Assembly: GCA_012839325.1 (NCBI GenBank)
Contig: DUNQ01000104.1
Span: 1 to 32,934, forward strand
Direction: 5' to 3'
Length of the DNA stretch: 32,934 nucleotides
Origin: Candidatus Cloacimonadota bacterium
Lineage (GTDB): Bacteria > Cloacimonadota > Cloacimonadia > Cloacimonadales > Cloacimonadaceae
Positions within the stretch are counted from its first letter, which is position 1. Each line of letters begins with the position of its first letter. This document shows positions 1 to 6,489 of this stretch, one piece after another. The notes beneath the pieces are model-generated. The model saw only the letters and a list, made by a program, of their open reading frames with translations. It ran no database searches and was not told the origin of the DNA. Both the position numbers and the translations under genes were made by a program.

Positions 1-133
1 ATTCAGTCCCTTGTCCCGCCTTTAGTTCATCCTTAAAGAGAATCTTTGTCGGCTGCCAGCGTCCTGATATCTTCCTTACTTCAGAAACTTTGTAGGTCTT
101 TAAGAGCTTCCCGTTTTTGGCATACCACTTTTC
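1..133 (-). pseudogene. Inverted internal piece of the LolA-like gene (probable chimera)
   Basis: The minus strand from 133 to 1 is open for 44 codons and includes residues such as KTYKVSEVRKISGRWQPTK. This is the part of the protein that should lie directly upstream of, and overlap, the fragment at 134-286. It sits in the opposite orientation because of the fold-back. It should not be annotated as a separate gene. Joined with 213-286 it gives about 68 residues of a single C-terminus. Confidence 0.6.
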
Positions 134-212
134 GTAAGGAAGATATCAGGACGCTGGCAGCCGACAAAGATTCTCTTTAAGGATGAACTAAAGGCGGGAC
201 AAGGGACTGAAT
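1..212. repeat. Perfect 79-bp inverted repeat with 54-bp spacer at the window edge
   Basis: Bases 1-79 are the exact reverse complement of bases 134-212. The 54-bp spacer is 80-133. Read on the minus strand, spacer plus left arm give one continuous reading frame. The right arm gives the same frame on the plus strand and continues to a stop at 284-286. The true gene order is therefore recovered by reading 133 down to 1 and then jumping to 213. This is the geometry of a fold-back chimera (amplification or assembly artefact) at a contig end. A real inverted duplication is possible but less likely, because the repeat begins at the very first base. Confidence 0.95.
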
Positions 213-286
213 ATATCGTGGTAGAAATGGAGATTGGGGTCAAGATTCCGGGGCATATATTTTCGAGAGCGAGCTTGAGAAAGTAA
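134..286 (+). CDS. C-terminal fragment of a LolA-like outer-membrane lipoprotein-sorting family protein
   Basis: Fifty codons in frame from 134 to a TAA at 284-286, with no start because the gene is broken by the inverted repeat. The residues include SGRWQPTKILFKDEL, and the end reads VKIPGHIFSRASLRK. This pattern (a conserved RW-P-K strand, alternating beta strands, then an F-S-x-x-x-L-R-K end) matches, from memory, the C-terminus of the LolA-like/TP0789 outer-membrane lipoprotein-sorting family. Those proteins are periplasmic beta-barrel-like lipid carriers, often next to RND-type exporters. Only the last strands are present, so the family call is tentative and no specific function can be assigned. 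The 110-odd bases between this stop and the terminator at 398 hold nothing I recognise. Confidence 0.5.
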   Translation, partial: VRKISGRWQPTKILFKDELKAGQGTEYIVVEMEIGVKIPGHIFSRASLRK

Positions 287-397
287 GGGTTTATCTATAA
301 AGTTCAACTGTCGCTCCTGGCAACAAGGACTTTCCGACACCAACCGCGACAACACATCCTCTTGCTAAATAGGCTTGTCCCGTGAAAGAAATGTTCC

Positions 398-431
398 AAA
401 AAAAGAGCCGGACTTTTCATCGTCCGGCTCT
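398..431 (-). terminator. Rho-independent terminator of the hydrogenase operon
   Basis: A perfect 10-bp stem (404-413 with 422-431, core GAGCCGGAC/GTCCGGCTC) and an 8-base loop. On the minus strand it is followed by seven T residues. It lies 28 bases beyond the hydA stop, so it ends the operon transcript. Confidence 0.93.
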
Positions 432-458
432 CGTGTATCCTTAGAGTGTAACCACTCC

Positions 459-2240
459 TTAGTGTTTCTTAGTAGCTTCTGCGACCACGCTTCCATCGCT
501 GATTGAGCGTTTGAAATAGTGGGTGTGCAGAAGTTTCTGTGCCAAGGGAGAGTTCGGAGCGCCGAGATATTTCTCATAGATGCGCTGAACTTCCGGGTTG
601 TGGTGAGATTTACGCACGGGCAGTGAGCAATCTTCTTCATAGAGGGCGAGTCCGCGACGTGCACGGGAAGCGATGTCATTGCCATAAGGCTGACCGCCGC
701 CGCCAACGCAACCGCCGGGGCATGCCATGATCTCGATGAAGTGCCAGGGTGATTCACCCGTTTCTGCAAGGCTGGCGCGAACGCGATCCATGACCTTGCG
801 GGCATTGCCGAGTCCGTGTGCAACCGCTACGTTGAGATCTCCGAAGCCGGGAATATTGATGCTGGCTTCTTTGATTCCTTCAAATCCACGAACTTCACAA
901 ATCTCGATGTCTTCCAGCTCTTCGCCGGTGACAAGAGTATATGCAGAGCGGATCGCAGCTTCCATCACACCGCCGGTGGCGCCGAAGATTGTTCCTGCAC
1001 CGGAGTAGAAGCTCATGCCTGCATCCGGTTCTTCCTCAGCGATATTGGCGAAGTCGATGCCGGCTTCTTTGATCATGCGGAGCAATTCACGGGTTGTAAG
1101 AACATAGTCCGTATCTTGGTATCCGCTATCGCGAAGCTCGGGGCGACGTGCTTCAAACTTCTTCGCCGTGCAGGGCATGATCGCAACAGAGACGATCTTG
1201 GAGGGATCGATGTTGTGTTCCTCGGCGTAGAAGGTTTTAGAAAGCACGCCAAACATGCTCATGGGGGATTTTGCAGTGGAAACACAATCCGCGAGATCGG
1301 GATAGTAAGTTTCCATGAATTTGACCCAGCCGGGTGAGCAGGATGTGATGAGAGGGCGTTTTTCGCCGGCTTTGAGGCGATTGACACATTCGGTTCCCTC
1401 TTCCATGATGGTGAGGTCTGCCATGAAGTTTGTGTCCATCACAGAGTCAAAACCGATTCTTCTCAGTGCTGCATACATCTTTTTGGCGGTAACTGTGCCC
1501 AAGGGCATGCCAAATTCTTCGCCCAAAGAAACGCGGATCGAGGGTGCTTCTTGAACGATGACATGTTTGTCAGGATCAAGGATTGCATCCCATACTTCGT
1601 CCACTTCGCTTCTTTCGCGCAGGGCGCCCGTGGGGCAATAAACCGTGCACTGTCCGCAGTTTACGCAGGGGCTATTGGCGATGCCGCGCCCGTAGGCCGT
1701 GGTGATTTCGCTTTCAATGCCGCGCGCGCTATTGGTAAGAGCAAATACGGTCTGTATTTCATTACAGATGGTAATGCATCTGCCGCAGGCGATACATTTC
1801 TTGGGGTCTCTGATGATGGAAGGAGAGCTGTAGTCCACTTCCGTATCAGGAAGGATGGTGGGCAATTTATAAGGATCTATGCCCATATTGTTTGCCAAGG
1901 TCTGCAATTCGCATTTGTTGTTTGCCACGCAGGTGGGGCACACAACCTCGTGGTTGGAAAGTATCATTTCCACCAAGGTTTTGCGATATGAACGCAGCTT
2001 GAGGCTATTTGTGACAACTTTCATGCCTTCTGCCACAGGGGTGGTGCATGCGCGCTTAGGGACGGGAGATCCGTCGAGTTCCACCACGCATACTCCGCAA
2101 TTCGCGGTTGGCGGAAGGTCGGGATGATAGCAGAGTGTGGGAATGTATATCCCGTGTTTGTCGGCTGCTTCGATGATGGTCATGTTTTCGGGAACTTCGT
2201 ATTCTTTACCATCAATCCAAACGTTGACATTTTTAACCAT
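459..2240 (-). CDS. hydA: NADH-linked [FeFe]-hydrogenase, catalytic subunit HydA
   Basis: Catalytic subunit of a trimeric cytoplasmic [FeFe]-hydrogenase that makes or oxidises H2 (593 residues). N-terminal 2Fe-2S domain with C37, C48, C51, C65. His-Cys cluster with H97, C101, C104, C110. Two 4Fe-4S motifs at C149-C159 and C192-C202. The H-cluster domain carries L2 MPCTAKKFE at 355-363 and L3 EIMACPGGCVGGGG from 503. L1 reads TSCSPGW (299-305) instead of the usual TSCCPxW, so one of the paired cysteines is serine. Some trimeric enzymes carry an extra C-terminal 2Fe-2S domain; here there is none. The start is ATG at 2240, with an AAAAGGAAT Shine-Dalgarno. It is the last gene of the operon and is followed by a strong terminator. 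NuoE- and NuoF-type partners in the operon support an NADH-dependent, possibly electron-bifurcating enzyme (inference). Confidence 0.96.
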   Translation of the reverse strand: MVKNVNVWIDGKEYEVPENMTIIEAADKHGIYIPTLCYHPDLPPTANCGVCVVELDGSPVPKRACTTPVAEGMKVVTNSLKLRSYRKTLVEMILSNHEVVCPTCVANNKCELQTLANNMGIDPYKLPTILPDTEVDYSSPSIIRDPKKCIACGRCITICNEIQTVFALTNSARGIESEITTAYGRGIANSPCVNCGQCTVYCPTGALRERSEVDEVWDAILDPDKHVIVQEAPSIRVSLGEEFGMPLGTVTAKKMYAALRRIGFDSVMDTNFMADLTIMEEGTECVNRLKAGEKRPLITSCSPGWVKFMETYYPDLADCVSTAKSPMSMFGVLSKTFYAEEHNIDPSKIVSVAIMPCTAKKFEARRPELRDSGYQDTDYVLTTRELLRMIKEAGIDFANIAEEEPDAGMSFYSGAGTIFGATGGVMEAAIRSAYTLVTGEELEDIEICEVRGFEGIKEASINIPGFGDLNVAVAHGLGNARKVMDRVRASLAETGESPWHFIEIMACPGGCVGGGGQPYGNDIASRARRGLALYEEDCSLPVRKSHHNPEVQRIYEKYLGAPNSPLAQKLLHTHYFKRSISDGSVVAEATKKH

Positions 2241-2258
2241 AATTCTATTCCTTTTGTT

Positions 2259-2399
2259 TTATTCTTGTGTTATTGCGATGAATTCATCGCGGAAGTTTTC
2301 GATATTACTACGAACCGCCGAGATCGGAGAATATCCAAGCTCGCAGAACGCAGTATTTTGCGTTGTTTCAGCGTATTTAGAAAAGATTTCTTTATACAT
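2259..2399 (-). CDS. 46-residue protein resembling the end of the NuoF iron-sulfur domain
   Basis: A short gene filling the 194-base gap between hydB and hydA, same strand. ATG at 2399, with AAGGGAAG just upstream; TAA at 2259-2261. The product has one cysteine, in AFCELGYSPISAV. Aligned by eye without gaps, its residues 17-40 share 10 of 24 positions with HydB residues 498-521 (SLCGLGQTAPNPV region). These include the CxLG motif and FRDE, and its Cys19 aligns with HydB Cys500, the fourth ligand of the NuoF 4Fe-4S cluster. It looks like a detached terminal helix pair of a NuoF-type cluster domain. It may be a small accessory subunit or the remnant of a duplicated hydB. I know of no named family for it. 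Confidence 0.6.
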   Translation of the reverse strand: MYKEIFSKYAETTQNTAFCELGYSPISAVRSNIENFRDEFIAITQE

Positions 2400-2434
2400 G
2401 CTTCCCTTATGTTTCTCGTTTGAACGTCATTATC

Positions 2435-4255
2435 TTAACGTTTAAGAGCCTCAGGGTGTATTCCGGGAATCTTCTCGATTGCCTTTGTGGGGCATACGTC
2501 GAAACAGTTTCCGCATTTAATGCAATCTATTTGATGGATGGTATATTTATCTTCACGTGAGCCGGAAATGCAATTTGTGGGGCACTTACTGGCGCAGATC
2601 GAGCAGCCTATGCACTTGTCTTTGTCGATTTCATAATGCATGAGATCGAGGCAGACCTTGGTGTTACACTTCTGCTCCTTGATGTGCGTTTCATATTCAT
2701 CGCGGAAATAGCGAATGGTGGAAAGCACGGGGTTGGGAGCGGTCTGACCGAGTCCGCAAAGCGAAAGCTTGCTGATGGATTCGCCGAGACGGAGAAGCTC
2801 ATCGATATCGCCTTCTTTGCCTTGTCCGGATGTGATACGTTCAAGGATTTCGAGCATCTGTTTGAGTCCGATGCGGCAGGGTGAACACTTTCCGCAGGAT
2901 TCTTCAACGCAGAAATCAATGAAGAACTTGGCAACGTTTACCATGCACTTCTCTTCGTTCATGACTATGATGCCGCCGGAGCCCATCATTGCGCCGTGAG
3001 CTTTGAGATTTTCATAGTCCACGGGAGTATCGAGATGCTCCACTGTGAGGCATCCGCCGGAGGGTCCACCGAGCTGAACAGCCTTGAAGGGCTTATCGTC
3101 GATGATGCCGCCGCCAACGTCGTAAATGAGTTCGCGCAGGGTGATTCCCATGGGAACTTCAACGAGTCCGGTATTTCTGATATCGCCGGTGAGTGCAAAG
3201 ACTTTCGTGCCTTTGGATTTCTCGGTTCCCATAGCGGCAAACCACTCTGCACCACGATTGATGATGGAGGGGATATTGCCCAAGGTTTCCACGTTGTTCA
3301 CAACTGTGGGCTTGCCCCAGAGGCCTTGAACGGCAGGATAGGGAGGCTTCGGCGTAGGATTGCCGCGCTCGCCTTCAATGGAGCTGATGAGAGCCATCTC
3401 TTCTCCGCAGACGAATGCGCCGGCACCGGTTCTTACTTCAGCGTCGAAACAGAAGTCGGTTCCAAACACGTTCTCGCCCATGAGTCCCAGCTCTTTTGCC
3501 TGCTCGATAGCCTGCTTGATACGGGTGATGGCAAGGGGATATTCGGCACGGATATAGAAGAATCCTTCCGATGCGCCCATGCAATATGCAGCGATCATCA
3601 TTCCTTCGAGAATGCGATGGGGATCACCTTCCAAGAGGGAGCGATCCATGAAAGCACCGGGGTCGCCTTCATCACCGTTACAGATGATGTATTTCACTTT
3701 CTCATCTTTGTTGTCGTGAACCATCTGCAATTTGATGTGAGAGGGGAAGCCTCCGCCGCCGCGTCCGCGCAGTCCGGATTCTTTTATGATGTCGATAGTT
3801 TCTTGAGGACTCATTTCGAGCAACACTTTGCCCAATGCCTCATAGCCGCCGGTTGCGATATATTCATCCAAGCTATCGGGATCGATGTATCCGCAGTTTT
3901 CGAGGGCTACTTTAACTTGTTTATGATAGAAGGGCACATCTTTCTGCATCCTTATGGTCTTGTCTTTATCCTGAAGCATCAGACGCGTAACAGCTCTGCC
4001 TTTGAGGAAGTGTTCGTTTACGATTTCTTCCACATCTTCAGGTGTAACCTTTTGATAGAAGATTCCTTCGGGATAGATAACCATGACCGGGCCGTAGTCG
4101 CAAGGACCCATGCAACCGGTTTCTATAATATTAACTTCTTTTTCGATGTTGTTTTCGGCTAACACTTCATCAAAGCGTTCCTTGATTTTCAGCGCACCTG
4201 CCGAAACGCAGCCGGAGCCGCAGCATATCAGGAGATCAATTCTTTTTAATGACAT
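2435..4255 (-). CDS. hydB: NADH-binding hydrogenase subunit HydB (NuoF/HndC type)
   Basis: FMN- and NADH-binding subunit that passes electrons between NADH and HydA (606 residues). The N-terminal thioredoxin-like 2Fe-2S domain has C12, C16, C48, C52. The NuoF core has the glycine-rich NADH/FMN site GRGGGGFPS (164-172), CNGDEGDPGAF (192-202) and the 4Fe-4S ligands C454, C457, C460 and C500. The C-terminus adds a two-cluster ferredoxin domain, C548-C558 and C578-C588. This is the domain order expected of HydB in trimeric hydrogenases. Two further cysteines (C530, C535) lie in the linker before it. The gene follows the cysteine-less ferredoxin-like gene by 16 bases, with a GGAGGAATT ribosome site. 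The complex is cytoplasmic. Confidence 0.95.
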   Translation of the reverse strand: MSLKRIDLLICCGSGCVSAGALKIKERFDEVLAENNIEKEVNIIETGCMGPCDYGPVMVIYPEGIFYQKVTPEDVEEIVNEHFLKGRAVTRLMLQDKDKTIRMQKDVPFYHKQVKVALENCGYIDPDSLDEYIATGGYEALGKVLLEMSPQETIDIIKESGLRGRGGGGFPSHIKLQMVHDNKDEKVKYIICNGDEGDPGAFMDRSLLEGDPHRILEGMMIAAYCMGASEGFFYIRAEYPLAITRIKQAIEQAKELGLMGENVFGTDFCFDAEVRTGAGAFVCGEEMALISSIEGERGNPTPKPPYPAVQGLWGKPTVVNNVETLGNIPSIINRGAEWFAAMGTEKSKGTKVFALTGDIRNTGLVEVPMGITLRELIYDVGGGIIDDKPFKAVQLGGPSGGCLTVEHLDTPVDYENLKAHGAMMGSGGIIVMNEEKCMVNVAKFFIDFCVEESCGKCSPCRIGLKQMLEILERITSGQGKEGDIDELLRLGESISKLSLCGLGQTAPNPVLSTIRYFRDEYETHIKEQKCNTKVCLDLMHYEIDKDKCIGCSICASKCPTNCISGSREDKYTIHQIDCIKCGNCFDVCPTKAIEKIPGIHPEALKR

Positions 4256-4271
4256 TTAATTCCTCCTCCAC

Positions 4272-4637
4272 TTAGTCGCCGGGTTGGACAACATAGTCGG
4301 AGACAACCTTTCCGTTGACAATGTGTTCGACTATTGTTTTCTTAGCTTTATCAGGAGTCATATTTCCATAGGTGACAGTGTCTTTACCTTCTTCGATGAC
4401 TTCCACCACAGGCTCTTCTGAGGAGAGCCTCTTCTCAGCGGTCTGTGTGACCAAAACGTCGGTGAGATTCCTTTCGGCAATCTCTTCCAAAAATGTTTTC
4501 ATTACTTCACGAGCACCCATCTTGATTCCGGATGTTCCCATCCCAACCACGATCTGAACGCGCGTGTTGCCACTGCGAAGCTTTAAATCTTCGAGGGCTT
4601 TTTCACGGATCTTTTTTAGGTCTGCGAGTGTTTTCAT
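4272..4637 (-). CDS. HndB-like thioredoxin-fold ferredoxin homologue lacking all cysteines
   Basis: 121 residues matching the small 2Fe-2S thioredoxin-like ferredoxins (HndB type) found in NAD(P)-linked hydrogenase operons. The frame VGMGTSGIKMGAREV and the stretch DTVTYGNMTPDKAKKTIVEH are recognisable. In the family, the first loop normally reads TCG and the second is TGCxGxCxxEP. Here they are TSG (35-37) and TAEKRLSSEEP (66-76), and the whole protein contains no cysteine, so it cannot bind the cluster through the usual ligands. The C-terminal domain is intact and the gene overlaps the ATPase gene upstream at TGATG, so it appears to be maintained. It probably serves a structural or regulatory role in the HydABC complex (inference). 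Confidence 0.85.
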   Translation of the reverse strand: MKTLADLKKIREKALEDLKLRSGNTRVQIVVGMGTSGIKMGAREVMKTFLEEIAERNLTDVLVTQTAEKRLSSEEPVVEVIEEGKDTVTYGNMTPDKAKKTIVEHIVNGKVVSDYVVQPGD

Positions 4638-5206
4638 CAGACATCCTCCATGTTAGTTTTTTGTATTCCTTCATATAAAGTTTGATCGATGTATTCGATA
4701 ACATCGGGATAGTTAAGCGGAATCTCGCCCAATTCTTCCCGAACTTCCTTGGTGTCGAAATTAAAGCAGAGCTCTTTAGCATTGTCGCGGTAAAGCAGAT
4801 GGATATTGAAATCTAGCTGTGGATGACCGATGATGGAGTTCAGAAGCGTGTCCTTGAGGTTTCCAAGCGGCAATCTATCGAGATTGTCCAAAGGGAAATC
4901 AGCCGTAAGAACCGTTCCGTGTCCAAGTTCGCTTGCCATCCTGAAAGCTCCGCCCGCTTGCTCTGCATTTTGTTTAAAAAGTGGAATCCCTAAGCCGACA
5001 TTCTTTACTTGCTCTTTTTTGGTGGAGTAGAGTGAATCCTGAGCTTTTTGCAAAGTGTGAGAATCCATCCCCGTTCCATCATCCTCTACTATAGTGCGCA
5101 AGCGGTTTTCAACCACATTTTGCAGAACGCGAACTTTCACGCATTTTGCACTTGCACTCACCGAGTTTTGGATGACATCCAAGAGGTGTAAAGAAATGTC
5201 TTGCAT
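4637..5206 (-). CDS. Histidine-kinase-type ATPase (GHKL), stand-alone, in hydrogenase operon
   Basis: 189 residues. The first ~110 form a GHKL ATPase: N-box LLDVIQNSVSA, G1 box DDGTGMD, G2 box VGLGIPLF. There is no phosphoacceptor-histidine dimerisation domain, no sensor and no membrane segment, so it is not a classic sensor kinase. The remaining ~80 residues, from LPLGNLKDTLL, are a separate alpha/beta tail. Such ATPases recur in bacterial [FeFe]-hydrogenase operons and are usually described as anti-sigma-factor-like; their job is not established. The gene starts six bases after hydC and its TGA overlaps the next ATG, so translation is coupled to the Hyd subunits. It could control assembly or transcription of the hydrogenase (inference). 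Confidence 0.88.
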   Translation of the reverse strand: MQDISLHLLDVIQNSVSASAKCVKVRVLQNVVENRLRTIVEDDGTGMDSHTLQKAQDSLYSTKKEQVKNVGLGIPLFKQNAEQAGGAFRMASELGHGTVLTADFPLDNLDRLPLGNLKDTLLNSIIGHPQLDFNIHLLYRDNAKELCFNFDTKEVREELGEIPLNYPDVIEYIDQTLYEGIQKTNMEDV

Positions 5207-5212
5207 AAATGT

Positions 5213-5695
5213 TTACTCGTAGCGCTTGATGATCTCTTTTACTTTGTCAACCGTGTCGATTCTACCAAAGGTGTCCTCGCCGATCACAAATACGGGCGCA
5301 AGAGAGCATGCACCTACGCATCTCACTGCACTCATGGTAAAGAGACCGTCCTCTGTGGTTTCTCCCATGCCTACGCCGAGTTCATCGGAAAGCATCTGAA
5401 TCAGGCGGGGTGCGCCTTTCACGAAGCATGCCGTTCCCGTGCAGACGTTGAGAGTGTATTTACCACGTGGCGTCATCGAGAAAAAGTTGTAGAATGTAAC
5501 CACGCCATATATTTTGCTGGCGGGCATGTCCATCTTCTCTGCGATAAACTCCTGCACTTCGATAGGCAGGTATCCAAAAATGTCTTGCGCGATGCGCAGG
5601 ATTTCGATCAGCGGATTTCGCAGATCTTTCTTCTCTTCGATTACTTCTGCCAGGCGATCGTACAGCCTGTTCTTGTTTTGAGCTATGGATGCCAT
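5213..5695 (-). CDS. hydC: Hydrogenase subunit HydC (NuoE/HndA type, 2Fe-2S)
   Basis: 160 residues, the normal NuoE length. An N-terminal helical bundle is followed by a thioredoxin-like 2Fe-2S domain with C85, C90 (CTGTAC), C126 and C130 (CVGAC). The family motif GVVTFYNFFS precedes the cluster. It is the electron-relay subunit bound to HydB. The ATG at 5695 has a strong GGAGGAG site four bases upstream of the start region, and the gene overlaps the end of the DRTGG-like gene by 13 bases. The GGAGGAG site therefore sits inside the upstream gene. Confidence 0.95.
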   Translation of the reverse strand: MASIAQNKNRLYDRLAEVIEEKKDLRNPLIEILRIAQDIFGYLPIEVQEFIAEKMDMPASKIYGVVTFYNFFSMTPRGKYTLNVCTGTACFVKGAPRLIQMLSDELGVGMGETTEDGLFTMSAVRCVGACSLAPVFVIGEDTFGRIDTVDKVKEIIKRYE

Positions 5696-6012
5696 AACTC
5701 CTCCTTCTCTATTATTTGTTTTGTCCTAAATCTATGATTGGTCTGCCACAAATGCTCTTGGGCAGACTTGGTATGATTTTCAAACGACTTTCTATCTTGA
5801 ATAAAGATGGTATTTGTGATGTAAGCTATGTCATTAAAGTGGATTATCTGATCGTTTGTAAGTCCGGTCAACAAAAGAGAGGGTTCTTTTGTGCGCATAA
5901 GAATGTCTGAGATCGCGTCTGAAGCAAGTGCGCAGGGTGCTACCCTGTAAAGATCAACTTCAGGGCATAGTGTTTCGCCTTCAAGCAAGGTTTGGGTATC
6001 TCTTAGACTCAT
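5683..6012 (-). CDS. DRTGG-domain-like protein, first gene of hydrogenase operon
   Basis: 109 residues from the ATG at 6012. A TTG two codons further up (6018) lies too close to the AAGGTGA ribosome site to be the start. Residues such as LLEGETLC near the N-terminus, SDAISDIL and LLLTGLTN match the pattern of DRTGG domains (HPr-kinase-N-like; also seen in Pta and CBS proteins). I recall small DRTGG proteins in hydrogenase operons of thermophilic anaerobes. The function is unknown, and a ligand-sensing role is inferred from the domain's company. The last ~30 residues, after FIQDRKSF, are polar and charged and look like an unconserved tail, ending KEELWHP over the hydC ribosome site. Confidence 0.65.
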   Translation of the reverse strand: MSLRDTQTLLEGETLCPEVDLYRVAPCALASDAISDILMRTKEPSLLLTGLTNDQIIHFNDIAYITNTIFIQDRKSFENHTKSAQEHLWQTNHRFRTKQIIEKEELWHP

Positions 6013-6031
6013 TAACAATCACCTTGTTTAA
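6012..6031 (-). promoter_or_regulatory. Small hairpin that loops out the ribosome site of the hydrogenase operon
   Basis: On the minus strand, TTAAACAA and TTGTTAA flank GGTGA, the Shine-Dalgarno of the first gene. They can pair with one bulged A. The stem ends on the A of the ATG. A TTGACT hexamer lies at 6070-6065, but I see no convincing -10 box. The half-sites are in the reverse order to a Rex operator, so I do not call it a Rex site. Confidence 0.3.
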
Positions 6032-6240
6032 TTTGAGTTCCAAGATCAGTGCAACTCGCTATTTAGTCAAGGGAAATCAATCGATATTCATTTATCGGTT
6101 TCTATCTACTTGCTTCCCATGCTATAAGCGACATTCGATATATAAATAACGACTGATTTTGTTGCCCTTTCTGAGCCTTGCTTTCATGATGGCACATTTT
6201 GGCTTTGAGCAGTTTTGTCATTGGAAAGAGCAGTAGAATC

Positions 6241-6264
6241 ATCTTCTCACCACTTATATTTGCC
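6241..6264. repeat. 24-bp direct repeat, copy 1 (detached copy of the GT2 gene tail)
   Basis: Identical over 24 bases to 6466-6489, which spans the last codons (GKYKW) and stop of the GT2 gene and six bases beyond. The match stops sharply at both ends. The copies bracket 201 bases that contain the structured repeat element at 6311-6403. Confidence 0.95.
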
Positions 6265-6310
6265 CATATCCCTCATAAACACTTTCACCCATACCCTTAA
6301 ACCATTACTC

Positions 6311-6403
6311 CCCTATTGATTACAGCTCACCTTCCGCTTATGATATGGTCATGGCGATGACCACATCATGACCACATCACCACCGGAACCCAATAGGGAA
6401 GCA
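6311..6403 (-). repeat. Structured intergenic repeat element, copy A
   Basis: 93 bases. Its reverse complement aligns without gaps, at about 80 percent identity, to 15913-16007. The ends are complementary: CCCTATTG at 6312-6319 with CAATAGGG at 6392-6399. Inside is a tandem 11-mer of type ATGTGGTCATG that can pair with an inverted partner, CATGACCATATCAT on the minus strand. End-stem bases differ from copy B in pair-preserving fashion. It may be a miniature inverted-repeat element, a REP-type palindrome or a structured RNA. Confidence 0.85.
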
Positions 6404-6418
6404 GCATTGGAGAGGGTC

Positions 6419-6451
6419 GAAAAATCAGAGAAAAACAGTTTTGCTTTCTCT
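6419..6451 (-). terminator. Weak candidate terminator for the GT2 gene
   Basis: On the minus strand, AGAGAAA (6451-6445) can pair with TTTCTCT (6433-6427), followed closely by GATTTTT. The stem is short and AT-rich, but it is the only hairpin plus T-run in the 20-50 bases after the GT2 stop. Confidence 0.4.
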
Positions 6452-6465
6452 CGTGGCTATCTATT

Positions 6466-6489
6466 ATCTTCTCACCACTTATATTTGCC
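6466..6489. repeat. 24-bp direct repeat, copy 2 (authentic GT2 gene tail)
   Basis: The copy that encodes the C-terminal residues and stop of the GT2 gene. It is identical to 6241-6264 and in the same orientation. Confidence 0.95.

Larger units (their letters stand above)
6032..6471. other. Intergenic region between hydrogenase operon and GT2 gene
   Basis: About 440 bases without a convincing gene. It contains the leader of the hydrogenase operon (6032 to about 6200), a copy of a 24-bp direct repeat (6241-6264), a structured repeat element (6311-6403) and a weak terminator for the GT2 gene (6419-6451). Everything recognisable in it is listed separately. Confidence 0.7.

Noticed and set aside
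2996-4162. A 388-codon open frame on the plus strand opposite hydB
   Set aside because: It lies wholly antisense to a gene with clear conserved motifs, has no ribosome site, and its translation shows no recognisable domain. It is a codon-bias shadow.
6012-6031. Rex redox-repressor operator upstream of the hydrogenase operon
   Set aside because: Rex sites read TTG...CAA from outside in. Here the half-sites are reversed (TTAAACAA...TTGTTAA) and too close together.
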